Shown here one piece after another: positions 32,207-43,377 of a stretch of 64,000 nt of DNA. Numbering within the stretch: position 1 is the stretch's first letter; each line of letters opens with the position of its first letter. The DNA is taken from the NCBI GenBank assembly GCA_003290165.1, contig QNQO01006950.1:62001-126000 (forward strand), in the 5' to 3' direction. The DNA comes from Berberis thunbergii. Lineage: Eukaryota; Streptophyta; Magnoliopsida; Ranunculales; Berberidaceae. The notes below the pieces were generated by a model. The model made no database searches. It was not told where the DNA came from and saw nothing but the letters and a program-made list of their open reading frames with translations. Both the position numbers and the translations under genes were made by a program.

Positions 32207-34765
32207 ATGGCTTTAAACAAAGTTATGAGTGGGGAGGTGCTTGTTGTCTGTGAGGCGTTCTTTGAACCTAGGTAGGTGAATCGAGGAACTTTAGACTATG
32301 TTTTTCATACGCTTTTCTTCCCGTCTGATTTGGAGATCGTTTTGCCCCTGACCGGTAAAAACCCTGCTCGTCCGAGGCCCTGTTACATTATTCTCTATCC
32401 TGCCCGTCTAGTATTTGATTTCCAGTTCTAGAGATCTTTCAGTCTTATTTGAGTTTTATTAGCACCCCTCCTGCTCAGATGGGTCCCAGTGGCTGGCATG
32501 TAACGATTGCAACCATAGTGCAGGCACTTCATTTCAACATTCATTTGATAGAGAATACGTTGCACTCTATGGTGAAGCTTACGATGAGCACGAATCATAT
32601 ATGTTTTCTTCGTTCGCCTTTTTGTTTTGGGAAGCTTAAGGACGATTATAGGTCTTGGGCGAGTCCTTGGTTTTATGCTTTCATGGACTCTGGATATTTC
32701 AGGCTTGGCAACCGGCCCATTTTGCGAATGTTTTGGGAACCCAGGAAGTGGGCTAAACTAGATCTTACTGCAGTGGAGCAGGGAGTCTATGAGCGGCTTC
32801 TTGCGCTTCCTCATGTTGCCTTGGAAGATTTTCTTGCTTTGGATGTCGAAGAGCGTAGTTGTTTGTACATTATAAACGACGTAGAATGTGTTGCGTTTCT
32901 TGAGCATCAAAATTCTGAAGTTACTATTGCTCATGCTGGCAATGTGGTCATCTCTATAGAGGCAGAGGACTATATTGCTCCTATTAGAATTGGTGATGCT
33001 AGCATTGATGGGAAAGTGAGCTTCGTTAAGAAAGTTATGGATCTCAATGCTTCTATTGTTGTTGGTGGTGCTGATTCGACCACCAAAAAGAAAAAGGCCC
33101 CTAGGCCTGCAAGCCCATTGAAGAGGCCAGTGATTAGTCCTGGCATGTTTCAAAGCGAAAAAGACTTCCTGGTTTTGTTTCGAAGGTTGCTTGGCTGCTT
33201 TTCATCCGAATTTAGTAGGAAAAAATGATGAAGACGAGGTTTGTTTTGCTTCTCAAGAGGATGAAGAGATGAATTGGGCTATGGAAAGAAGTAAAGTTGA
33301 GGTTTCTCGTCCATTATGTGAGTATGAGATAACCCTCATCTCTACTCACGGAGTCCCTAATCTTGCCAAGTTTTCGGATGACGATCCTCGTGTCATCAAT
33401 AAAATGAAGCAACTTGCCATGGAGCTGTCTCGCGATCCAAATAGTACTAAGACTATAGCTGAATTTGACTACAACCCTATTTTTGACGAGGTTGAAGTTG
33501 ACAGTGGTCATAGTTCCAAGTCTCCTCTCCCTTCTCCAACTCGTGCTGCTGATGTAGCAAAATTGCCTGGTTCTTCTCTTGCTCGTCCCACGCTTGCAAC
33601 CGCTGTCTTGAAAAAGAATGGTAAGAATGGAACTTCCATCATCATCACTATCCTGACTATCAATCCAGCTACTAGAGGCGTGGCTTCAATTCTTTTCGAT
33701 CCCACCGTCTTTCATCCACGGATCGGTTAGAAGGAGCTTGTCCCTGTAAAGATCCGTATTAACTCAAAGAAGTTCAGTTGGTTATCTTAGAATGACGTGG
33801 AAGATAGTGAACGTAATCTGATCATCTCGTGGCAGAAGCATTTGGTTGAGAGGACCCCGATGCCAGTGCTTCAGTCTAGTGATCACCTTGACCATGGTCT
33901 TAAACAAATAATGGAGGGGATGAATCACCTCATTTATGTTGGGATTATGGGGTCGAATTACAAGGTTGCACGTGATCATGTGGCAGCCATGGAGAGAAAG
34001 ATGGCGAGGCAGATGTTGCTACTTTCTAATGTTTTATACCAATCTAATGAGTTGAAGGCGAAACATGTTGAGCAGGAAAAGGTAATTAATGTCGCTCAAG
34101 CTTTGTTAAAGGAAACATAGTCTATTCGGGACAAGCTTGCTGCTAAATTTGATGCCTCGGAGTAGGAGATGAAAAAGCTGCAGGATTGGTTGGATGCTAT
34201 TGAGAGGGAGTTATTCAGTGAGAAGGTTGGTCATGATGAAGCGATGCGTATTGCTAATGAGCATTCTACTAGTAAGATCACTAAGGAACGAGCAGTGTAG
34301 CTGACCGCTGAGTTCACTTCTATTAAAGCGGAAACTTCTGCGAGACTTTCCACAATTAAAGGAAAACTTGTGTTGACTAAGAATGAGCTTTCAGTAGTTA
34401 CACACGGGTTGAGGGCTGCAGAAGTAGCGGATTGGAAGAGGGTCGTCAATGGCAGGATTGACATCATTGAATTAGAGGAGGGTCGCGACATGTCAAAATA
34501 TCATGCCTTGACTAACCAAGTCTTTGAGGACGATGACAATGAGAAATATGCTCCAGATTCGCCAAGTGATATGGTTGATGAATGTCAACCATTTTTCCTC
34601 CCTTCGATCATGTCGTTGTCATCGAGACGTCTCATTTGATGGAGATAAAGCTCCACCACCATCGGCAGAAGAGAAGGATCCGCCTCCTTTGGAAGACAAG
34701 ACTCCATCTCCTCCCACTGAGGACAATTCTCAACGTCCTTCGACTGTCCCACAAATGACACTTTG
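32207..34765 (+). pseudogene. Element C antisense ORF (Transposase_28-like front, coiled-coil back)
   Basis: It starts MALNKVMSGEVLVVCEAFF. A shifted frame gives LDYVFHTLFFPSDLEIVLPL. A long frame (32449-33228, 259 residues) holds TPPAQMGPSGWHVTI, SWASPWFYAFMDSGYFRLG and ILRMFWEPRKWAKLDL. 33191-33730 is acidic and ends with a Ser/Pro linker. 33797-34640 gives coiled-coil frames (for example MERKMARQMLLLSNVLYQSN) and ends acidic (EDDDNEKYAPDSPSD) and Pro-rich. Length, order and composition match the antisense ORFs of elements A and B, and it is the best preserved of the three. Stops at 33730 and within the coiled coil, and a probable intron near 33155-33225, break the frame. The function is unknown. 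A structural or nucleic acid-binding role is only a guess. Confidence 0.7.
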
Positions 34766-34820
34766 ATTACTTCGTTTATTTCTTCTCAAACTATTGTATC
34801 TTCCTTCCCAAATGTAATCG

Positions 34821-34826
34821 AATAAA
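34821..34826 (+). terminator. Polyadenylation signal of the antisense ORF
   Basis: AATAAA about 55 bp after the end of the antisense reading frame. It is the only such signal near the frame end, so the link is inferred. Confidence 0.45.
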
Positions 34827-34829
34827 AAA

Positions 34830-35103
34830 TGAAAGAAAGTTTCTTCTTGTTGATACTTGCGTGTTTTTTGTTGCATTGTCTTTTTGGCAGTGATAATTCT
34901 CTGATCTGTATGTCTTGTAGTAATCGTTATCTGATCTGCATGTCTCTTCTGATATATTGTGTATTTGAAAATTTTCTTAATCATAGTCTGACTTTTCACG
35001 TATAGGCTAACCTTGTGATCTAGCCATAGATAGTAAATATAGTCTGATTACTTTAACACGTCTCGAAGTCGGTCATTATAATCAGTCTGTAACTTTTGAT
35101 TGA
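34830..35103. other. Element C spacer between antisense ORF and tandem array
   Basis: Short scattered TCTGATCTGTATGTCTTG-like repeats (34900-34945) and diverged parts of the array unit. No gene. Confidence 0.5.
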
Positions 35104-35575
35104 GTCTGACTTATACATCCTGACTTGTTAGATATGCTTCGTGGTCTGATATGGTGATAAAATTATAGGCTTCATGACTAAGTCTGACTTATACGTCCTT
35201 ACTTTTTAAAGTATGCTTCGTGATACGACATGTTGATTGGGCAAGATAATCTGCGAGTAAGTCTGACTTATACGTCCTGACTTTTTTATGTACCCTTAAT
35301 GGTCCAACATGTTAGTTGGGCCTAAAGATTTACGAGTAAGTTTGACCTATACATCCTTAATCTTTTAAGCACACTTCGTGGTCCAACATGTTAGTCGAGC
35401 CAGAAGATTTACAAATAAGTCTGACTTATACATCTAGACTTATTAAATATGTTTCGTGGTTCGACATGTTCATCAGACGAAGGATTTATGAGTAAGTCTA
35501 ACTTATACATCTAGACTCTTTTAAGTACACTTCGTGGTCCGACATGTTAGTTGGGCCAGAAGATTTACGAGTAAG
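35104..35575. repeat. Tandem array of element C, about 79-bp monomer
   Basis: Six units start with GTCTGACTTATACGTCCTGA or close variants and contain CTTCGTGGTCCGACATGTTAG and AAGATTTACGAGTAA. The monomer is unrelated by eye to those of elements A and B. The array sits between the antisense ORF and pol, as in A and B. Confidence 0.9.
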
Positions 35576-35649
35576 TTCCTAGTCTCACTTTGGTGTCCTG
35601 ACTAGATTAGATTATTGGAACATAAGATGAAGGGTTTTTGGAATTTATA

Positions 35650-38600
35650 AGTCTATTGATAACACTTCTTCAAGTGGTCAACATTCCATGGTGTTTTGAG
35701 TTGTTCGCCCTTCGAATCTTCTAAATAGTATGTTCCTGGCCTGTTGATTTTTACTACATTGCATGGTCCTTCCCAATTTGGATTCAGTTTACCCACGCCT
35801 GATTTTTTGTATTGAGTTGGACCTTTCTTTGTACCCAGTCGCCGATGTTGAATGTCCAGGGCTTTACTTTTTTGTTGTAGTAAATGGACATTCTTTGTTG
35901 GTAGGTTGTTGCTTTGATAGAAGCTTTGTCTCATTTCTCATTGGGAAGGTCTAGTCTGACTCGAAACACTTTATTGTTATCTTCTGTTCGGAACTCCTCA
36001 GTTCTGATTGTTGACATGCTTGCCTCAGATCTATTTGCCAAAGTGAACGGTGTTTCTCCAACCGGAGTTCTCTTTGTAATTCTGTAAGCCAAAGGATGCA
36101 TGGAAATTAGGACAACCACAATCCTTTTGATGATTCAACTTTTTTTTATTGCTTCTAGGATTGTTATGTTGGTCACTTCTACTTGTCTATTAGCTTGTGG
36201 GTGGGTTGGTGCTGAGAAGTGTTGTTTGATATTTAAGTTTTGACACAACTTCTTGACTTCTTGCCTTCGAATTGTTTTCATCGTCCGTGACAATTACTTT
36301 GAGGATTCCAAATCTGTATATTATGTCCTTCCAGAGAAAGTTCTCAATTTGAACTATTCTACTTCTACCAATTTGGTAAAGTAATCTACTGCCACGAGAA
36401 GGAACTTTTTTTTGTTCTGTTGGCGACACTAGAAGTGGCCCTATGATGTCCATTCCCTATTGCGCGAATGGTCATGGACTACTCATCGAGACTAGATTTT
36501 GGCATGGCATGTGAATGTACGAGGCAAATCATTGGCATTTGTCACAAGTCCAAATTGTTTCATTCACATCTTGTTGCATCGTTGGCCAGTAATATCCCAA
36601 TGTTAAGGCTTTGTGAGCTAATGTTATCCCTCCTGGATGATTCCCGCATATGCCAAAATGAATTTCTCATAGAACATAGTCGTATTGCTAGGTGAAAGCC
36701 ATCTTATTAGTAGACCTATGGCAGGCCTCCTGTAGAGTCTATAGTTAATCAATGTGTATTGTTCTGCTCTGTTTCGTAGTTTACGGGCTTCCATTTTATC
36801 CGTTGGTAATGCTCCATTTTGTATGTACGTTAGGATTGGAGTTGTCCAATTGGTCTCCTGATCTGTTGTACACATTTCTTGTGCTTGGTTCTCTAGGATT
36901 GAACTCTCTTGTATTGTGACGAGTGGATTATCAGTTTCTTTAGCACGTGATGCCTCCTTTGCCAAGCTCGATGAATGGTTATTGCTTTGAAGCTTTCAAT
37001 CAGTTCGCTTACTCTTTGATGGCAGGCTTTCATCCGTGAGTCTTTGACTTGGATATTTTCGTTCAACTGGTTGAATACTAATTTGGAGTCAATGAAAACA
37101 CTGACTTTTTTTAATCTGAGGCATTTATCAATTTGTAATCCGGCTATCACTGCTTCCAATTTGGCTTCGTTGTTTGAGGCTTCGAAACTGAATTTTATTG
37201 CCTTTTCCAACGTCACTCTTTTCAAGTTGTTGTACAAAATTATTCCGGCTCTACTCTCTTTCTCGTTGGATGCCTCGTCATAGTGTAGGATCCATTCGTG
37301 AGTAGTTGGTTTGTGGTATCTTTATCTTGATTTTTGTTCGATTGATGTTCGTTGATGCCTGTGAATTCGATACTGAAGTCTGCTAGCACCTGAGCTTTTA
37401 TTGCAGTTTTGGGAGCATAACTGATATCAAGTTGACCGAGCTTCATGGCCCATTTCACCATTCTTCCAAATAGCTCAGGTTTTTGCAATATCAATCGAAG
37501 TGGTTGTTCGTTCATGACAATTATGGGGTGGGCTTGAAATTATGGCCGCATCTTTCTTGAAGATACGACTAGGGCGAGTGTTAATTTCTCCAGAGATGGA
37601 TAATTAACTTTTGTGTCCGCAAATGTCTTGTTGACTTAGCAAACTGGCTATTGTGTGTTATTTTGCTCTTGTACCAGTGTTGAGCTTATAACATGTTTAG
37701 ACACTGATAGATACAAGTACAATGTTTCTCCTATTTTTGGCTTTGATAGTAGTTCAGTGCTCCCCATGTACGCCTTCAGACTTTGGAAAGCCTTTTTCAC
37801 ATTCTTCACTCCAGTTGAATGTTTTGTTCCCTTTCAAGATCTTGAAGAAGGGAGATATGGAGATGAACCTATTTAAGACTGCTGTCCTACAATTGAGGCT
37901 TTGTACACCTTTGATTTTGGTAGGTGATTGTATGTTGAGGAGTCCTTGTATCTGTTTTGGATCAGTTTCGATCCCTTTCTATTTGACCATATACCCGAGG
38001 AATTTCCTCGATTCTACTCTGAATGTACACTTTTCTGGGTGCAACTTCATTTTGTACTTTCAGAGCTGAGAGAAAGCTTGTTCAAGGTCATTGATGTGGT
38101 CATCTTTACGTAGACTCTTGACTAGCATGTTGTCAATGTACACCTCCATGGTCTTGCCTATTTGATCTTTGAACATCCTGTTCACAATACGTTGGTACAT
38201 GGCTCCCACATTCTTTAGTCTGAATGGCATCACTCAGTAAAAATACATACCTCATTCTGTTATGAAAAATGTCTTCTCCTAGTTGGGTGGGTGCATTTGT
38301 ATCTGGTTGTAGTCAGAGTATACGTCCATGAAGCTTTGGAGTTTATGTGTGAAAGTGGCGTCCACTATCTCATTTATTCTTGGGAGTGGAAAACTATATT
38401 TCGGGCAGGCCTTGTTCAGGTTCCTGTAGTCTATACACACCATCCATTTTCTTGACCAGAACAATGTTGGCCGGCCAGTCCGGGTAGTGGAATTCCATGA
38501 TCATCCCTGCATTCATTAAGCGATACACTTCCTCGTTGATTTCTAGGTTAGGCTCTGACGCAATTGGTTTTTTTTTGTTCTATCGATTGGCTTTTTATCT

Positions 38601-39500
38601 GGGTTGACTTGCAACCTTGAGTGATGACGTTCTGGTTATCTTTTAGCAGTTGGATCAGTTGCTTAGTTAGTAATGGGTGAAGTTTTGTTCCAATCCGTAT
38701 TGTTTTTCTTCCCTCTTCACCATCCAGATGAACTGGTGTTGTTTATTCTTTCTGTTGTCCAGTTTTTGGTTTGACTCTTAGATTGACTGGAGCTACATTG
38801 TCCTCTGGTAGGCCGTGATCCATTAGTGTTTGACTAGATTGTTGTAATGGCTTCTCTAATCGTGACGGTGATTGCTATCTGTTGGGGGCCTTCATTACTG
38901 CATAGTAACATTCACGTGCAGTCGGTTGATCTCTTTTGACTACCCTAACGTTGTCGATAATATGGTACTTCAAGCTTTGGTGTAAGGTGGAAGATACTGC
39001 ACCCATTTCGTGCAGTCGGAGTCTTCCCAAAAACATATTGTAGGCTGAAGTTGCATATACAACAAAGAAGTCTATTAACAATACTTGTCTCCCTGGTGTT
39101 CCTACCACGATTGGTAGTCGGTCAGCCCGAGTGGGTGGCATTGCTCCCCAATGAAATAGACCATGGGTTGGTCAATGGGTATAAGTCCTTCGTTGAATTG
39201 CATATTGCAAAATGCTGTCTGGAATAAGAGATTAGCTGAGTTGTGTCAATGAGTACTCTTTTGACCTCCCTTTTGGCTATAGAAACCGAGATCACAAGGG
39301 CGTCATATTGCTGGAAATGAACTCCTTGTGCATCTTTTTCGAAAAAGGTTAGAGTTTGGTGGTCGATTTTGGTGCGCTGAACGAAAAGGTTTGGGTATCG
39401 GATCTTCGTCGATAAATCCCAGATTGATCGCTTCCATGATCGGTTAGATCGTTCCTTGTCTCCAGCTACACCGTGTAAGACGTATATCAACTATCTGGAC
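35650..39500 (-). pseudogene. Element C protease-RT-RNase H-integrase
   Basis: Protease: YDALVISVSIAKREVKRVLI then DTTQ where DTGSS is usual, and YNMFLGRLRLHEMGAVSSTL. RT: KWMVCIDYRNLNKACPKYSF and SFMDVYSDYNQIQMH (38464-38279). Near 38140 the catalytic box reads YIDNM instead of Y(V/I)DDM. RNase H: GQLDISYAPKTAIKAQVLAD (about 37430), EASNNEAKLEAVIAGLQ and VFIDSKLVFNQL (37237-36893). Integrase: MDIIGPLLVSP (36453) with the first Asp, and the tail PNWEGPCNVVKINRPGTYYL to PWNVDHLKKCYQ (35934-35653). These are the domains of Ty3/gypsy pol in normal order. Many stops and shifts and at least two changed catalytic positions show that it is dead. Confidence 0.85.
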
Positions 39501-39529
39501 TGTTCATTCGACCACGTGGTAGCGTCTAC

Positions 39530-40930
39530 TTTCTCTTTCCCTTTGGATTGCTTGTCTTTTAGCCCGAAAAATTCACCTAGACGTCCTGTTTGAATCTAAT
39601 ACTCGATTTTATCCTTCAAGTTGTAGCAGTCTTCTGTATCATGTACGTGGTTTTCGTGGAAAGAACAATACTTGCTCTTATCTCGTCCGGTCAGATCTCC
39701 CATCAGCTTGAGGCCATTTGACATCCTACCAAATTGCCATGGACTTCAAGACATTTGCTCGACTCATTTATAAAGTTGTAAACTGTTTGTACTTCGTGTT
39801 GACCACATTCATTGATCGTTCGTGTCTGGCTTTTTTCAGATTGCAGCTTTTCAGGTTATTGTTAGTTGAATTCAGATCTGCCATTGGTCTGATGTTTTTT
39901 CGACTGGCCACTTCCTCCCACGACTTATAATTTCTTTTTTTCTTCTTTTTCCTTTCCCAATTTGTTGGGAAGGATCTTTTCTCGGATTCATTTTTATTCT
40001 TGGCGGCCAACATCTCCTCGAGGGTGATGCATTTTTAATAAATTTTAATAAGGTCGCCATGTTTTTCGGAAGATTCAGATTCAAAGAGTTGTACAATGGC
40101 CATCTTTTTAGTTCGGATGTGAAAGTGGCTATGGTTGTCTCGTCACTACAACCATTGATCATGGTGAACTCGTCAGTAAAGTAAGTAACGTACTCCCTAA
40201 CAGTTTCATCAAGCTTTTGCTTTATGTGAAGCAAATAGTGAGGACCCTTCCTTATCCATTGATTGCCAATGAACCTTGTGATGAAGGTCGTGGAAAACGC
40301 CAATGGCATGACAGCTCAACGGCTAGAGCATGGCGGATGGTACCACTAGGTCATTGGTTAAAACCCAGCTTGCGACATCTTTATGGGTTTCGGGATCCTA
40401 TGAAAACCCTGCTTGCCTTTCAAAAAAAAAAGGTCGTGGCCAACGCTTGGAAGGAATCTATTGATATGGGTGGAAGACTATTGAATCACGTCATTGTTGT
40501 AGACGCGAGATTGGTCGGAAAAGTTCTGCACAAAATGGACTCTGTGTTTTCTTTCGGTGCCATCATGTGGTGGAAATGTCGTAAATGGTCTCACTGATTA
40601 GTAGTGCCATCATAATTTCCAACTTTGGCAGAGTAAACATTTTCAGCAGAAGAGGTCTTCATGATTGTGTCGGATAATAGTGGCCAATTAGTAAAACACA
40701 TTGGGATTTGTAACTTTGATCCTGAATGGAACTTGTGGAAGAATTCCATTAGTCTAGGAGCCATCTCCCTACGGTTCACTGCCATCAAAATTTGTTCGTC
40801 GGAGCTCTACAGGAGCTTCATGGTTCTCTTAAACGTGGTTGAAGAAATTTTGTTGAAGTGGCTTTTGGACGTGTACGACAGGTGGAACACATTCCTGAGT
40901 GATCTTTTCGATCACTTTGACTAAATAATC
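39530..40930 (-). pseudogene. Element C gag
   Basis: From the right, frames give residues of the gag core: AMPLAFSTTFITRF, GNQWIRKGPHYLLHIKQKLD, ETVREYVTYFTDEFTMINGC and ETTIATFTSELKRWPLYNSL (40309-40070). A zinc-knuckle-like CSFHENHVHDTEDCYNLK lies near 39660. The same core is seen in element B. A SINE splits it at 40303-40430. Frames are broken throughout. Confidence 0.7.
40303..40430 (+). mobile_element. Short tRNA-derived SINE
   Basis: The head ACAGCTCAACGGCTAGAGC resembles RNA polymerase III box A, and GGTCATTGGTTAAAACCC resembles box B. The body ends CTTGCCTTTC followed by about ten A. It is flanked by a 16-bp duplication of element C gag, AGGTCGTGGAAAACGC (40285-40300) and AGGTCGTGGCCAACGC (40431-40446), with two changes. 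A-tail, long duplication and pol III boxes together support a SINE. Confidence 0.82.
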
Positions 40931-41011
40931 CATTTGGACCAAGAGTTGGTCCACACGAGGATCTATCATTGTACCGCCAAATGTCTATGGTGTTTAGAAA
41001 AGGAAACTATC

Positions 41012-41031
41012 GTTCCCCTCAGATGGTGACA
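41012..41031 (-). other. Element C primer binding site, degenerate
   Basis: Read on the - strand, TGTCACCATCTGAGGGGAAC lies three bases from the 5' LTR. It aligns with B's TGGCGCCATCCGTGGGGAC. Confidence 0.65.
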
Positions 41032-41034
41032 AAC

Positions 41035-41588
41035 TGTTGCGTCCAAATCCATCCTCCTAGAGATCTAACCCGCAAAACAGGGTTAAACTATCACAAACCA
41101 CTTATTTGGTGGCCAAAGGCACTCTGATGCTTAAGTCAATTATTCTGTGGTAGAATATTAAATTTGGACATAGTATAGTTTAGTTGTCTTTGCATACCAT
41201 TGATCGAATGTTCCCTTTACCTTATAGAACATCCGTCATTAATTCTCTACATGACATAAGCATGTAAGGTGTGATGAAGGGGGATGTTATTTACAACAGT
41301 ATCTCCTCTTATTGAAGTATGTCCATGGGGGAGTGATTCCCGCCACGACTCGTCTTCATTATAACGTCTCTCTTATCTAAGGGAAGATATCTTTTGGGCC
41401 TAGATTCAAGCCTTTGATTACGATCTATTATCAAGGGCCCTTTTGGGCTTTAATGACCGGGCCCACATTTTTGAGCTTCTTGAGTCGGGCCTATTATCTG
41501 TGTTGAGATTGAAGTGCCTGTTCCTCGTGATGGATGATCTTTGCCACGTGACGGTCGTGATTTTATATGCTCATTTGATGTAACATCA
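41035..41588 (-). repeat. Element C 5' LTR
   Basis: It starts TGTTGCGTCCAAATCC and ends TGATGTAACATCA. It is the partner of 31313-31870 and visibly more diverged from it than B's two LTRs are from each other. Confidence 0.85.
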
Positions 41589-41593
41589 CATTG

Positions 41594-41955
41594 AATGTTA
41601 TTATTATTTTTATTTACTACCAAAGCATGCTGGGTTTGGAACCTCCCCACCCTTTTATAGTATCAATGGAGAACAAAGAGAAACACAAATGAAAAGAAAA
41701 ATCATGAGCAACTCCAATGCATGGAAACCAAAAACAAAACATTGGAGACCAATATGTGTTCATTCCATAAGTAAACAATGGCATTATTAAATACATTCTT
41801 AGATAGGTGTTTAATTAGTGGAGTTGCAAAACTGATTTCGATAAGTCCATCAAGGGCAACCAATCTATTTGATTATATATAAATATGCATCATGGAAAAG
41901 TGTTCTCTATGGAAAAGTTAACCGCATCAAACGATTCTTAATTTAATCAACAGTT
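41594..41955. other. Host spacer between elements C and the large element
   Basis: AT-rich. A weak inverted pair GCAACTCCAAT / AGTGGAGTTGC (41712 and 41816) could bound an old miniature element of about 120 bp, but no target duplication is seen. Confidence 0.4.
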
Positions 41956-42014
41956 AGATATGATCGATCTCAAATCATACCGCAAGCGCACAATTATCTA
42001 TTGAGTTAGATAAC

Positions 42015-42039
42015 GGCAAATACGGGTCGAATCCCACAA
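42015..42039 (-). other. Conserved LTR terminal module
   Basis: Read on the - strand, TTGTGGGATTCGACCCGTAT plus TTGCC is nearly identical to 4082-4105 in the solo LTR. Both are followed 35-45 bases later by GCGCTTGCGGTAT / GCACTTGCGGTAT. The 5' LTR copy lacks this module. Confidence 0.8.
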
Positions 42040-42649
42040 GGAGAGCTTATAAATTTTGAATAACTAATCTTCAAATCTCTTTTAAAACTTAACCGAGTTA
42101 GAAAAGAAATGATTGGTGAAATGCATGAACTAAAAGTGTAAAATAAAACCTAAAGTGAGAGTTAGGGATTTGAGTTTACCATCATGATTTGATGTCACCA
42201 TTAGGCCACTCTTTGATTAATCTTTCTCAAATTCATTAACACATCCTAAGATAGATTCTCATATCACTTTAAGATTGAAGATATGACATGATAAACAAAT
42301 TTGATTCAAGCTTAATTAATATTTCTAACCTAAGAATCAAATGTGGATTTAAAAGCATACAAGGAATCCATACTTGAATGAAAAACAAAATATCTAACAA
42401 ATCACAATGAAACTTAGACTAATAATATGTAAACATTGTAAGGAGCTTATTAGAGAAATGCAAGTATATAAACCTATCTAATCTTAAGCTTGAGAAGTAG
42501 AAAAAGAAAGCATGGATTTAATTCATAACATGAAACACAAAACATCCTACTTACCTCATATGTTCATGATACAACCAAGCAACAAGATCAATCTAACTAA
42601 GTTTGTTTCTCTATTACATAAAAATGGAAAGACAAATCTAAAAAATAGT

Positions 42650-43349
42650 TGTTAGCCCCTTAATATGTTGGCAATGAATATGGATGAGGATGAGGGGCAT
42701 TGGTTGGAGCCAGGCACTCATCAAGTGCACATCATGTTGAAGGTTGTGTGCTGAGAGCAGTTAGTACAGTCCAAGAACCTTGTTGCTGACTGGTATGGGC
42801 AGTTGGTGTTGTCCAGGGCCATTGTGTCTGACTGTGGGCAGTTGGTGTTGTCCAATGCCAATGTACTGACTGGTGATTGCAGTTGGTGTTGTCTAGGTGC
42901 AGTTAGGATTGAATTGTGCCAAACATGCATATGGCATACTAAGACATGATGGTTGGGGATGTCTCATGCAGGGGAAGTTGCAAGAACAGTTGGAACTGGC
43001 AGGATGACTTGGCTGGTGCCCATTGGGCCAGCACACCTAGGTGGTTGGGGTATAACCACCATTTGTGTTTATTATGTACATTGTTATGTACATTGCTGGT
43101 GGAGGCAGGAGAACATGCACTTGTTGTAAGTCTTAGCAAATCCATGTACTGATCCTTAGGGTTCTATATTGAATAAAGGTTGGGTGTTTTGCTTGTAAAT
43201 TGATGTGCCTATGATTTACTTGATGGATACTTATTGTGCTAGTGTGAGTAACTTGCTAGGGATTTAGATCTTGTGTGTAAGGCTGACTAAAAGGGTGATT
43301 AGTGTCGCACTAGGGTGATAAGTTGTGCTTGAAAATCATCCTCGTGACA
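42650..43349 (+). repeat. Chromovirus 5' LTR
   Basis: It starts TGTTAGCCCCTTA and ends CTCGTGACA. It holds three to four copies of a roughly 45-bp unit containing GCAGTTGGTGTTGTC (42790-42900). Confidence 0.9.
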
Positions 43350-43351
43350 AC

Positions 43352-43363
43352 TGGTATCAGAAC
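43352..43363 (+). other. Chromovirus primer binding site
   Basis: TGGTATCAGAAC, two bases after the LTR, is complementary to the 3' end of plant initiator tRNA-Met with one mismatch at the end. Confidence 0.9.
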
Positions 43364-43377
43364 AAAGGCTCAATCTA

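Larger units (their letters stand above)
31313..41588 (-). mobile_element. Element C: Tat/Retand-like Ty3/gypsy retrotransposon, full structure
   Basis: LTRs lie at 31313-31870 and 41035-41588, with target duplication CATTT (31308-31312) and CATTG (41589-41593). Order on the - strand: 5' LTR, primer site, gag, protease, RT, RNase H, integrase, tandem array, antisense ORF, purine tract, 3' LTR. Unlike element B it keeps all pol domains, though every frame is broken. A SINE sits in gag (40303-40430). Confidence 0.88.

Noticed and set aside
41708..41827. Possible 120-bp miniature element with GCAACTCCA ends
   Set aside because: The inverted match is only about ten bases and no target duplication is visible.
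42721..43145. Open frames in the chromovirus 5' LTR
   Set aside because: They translate the short LTR repeats and are absent or broken in the other LTR.
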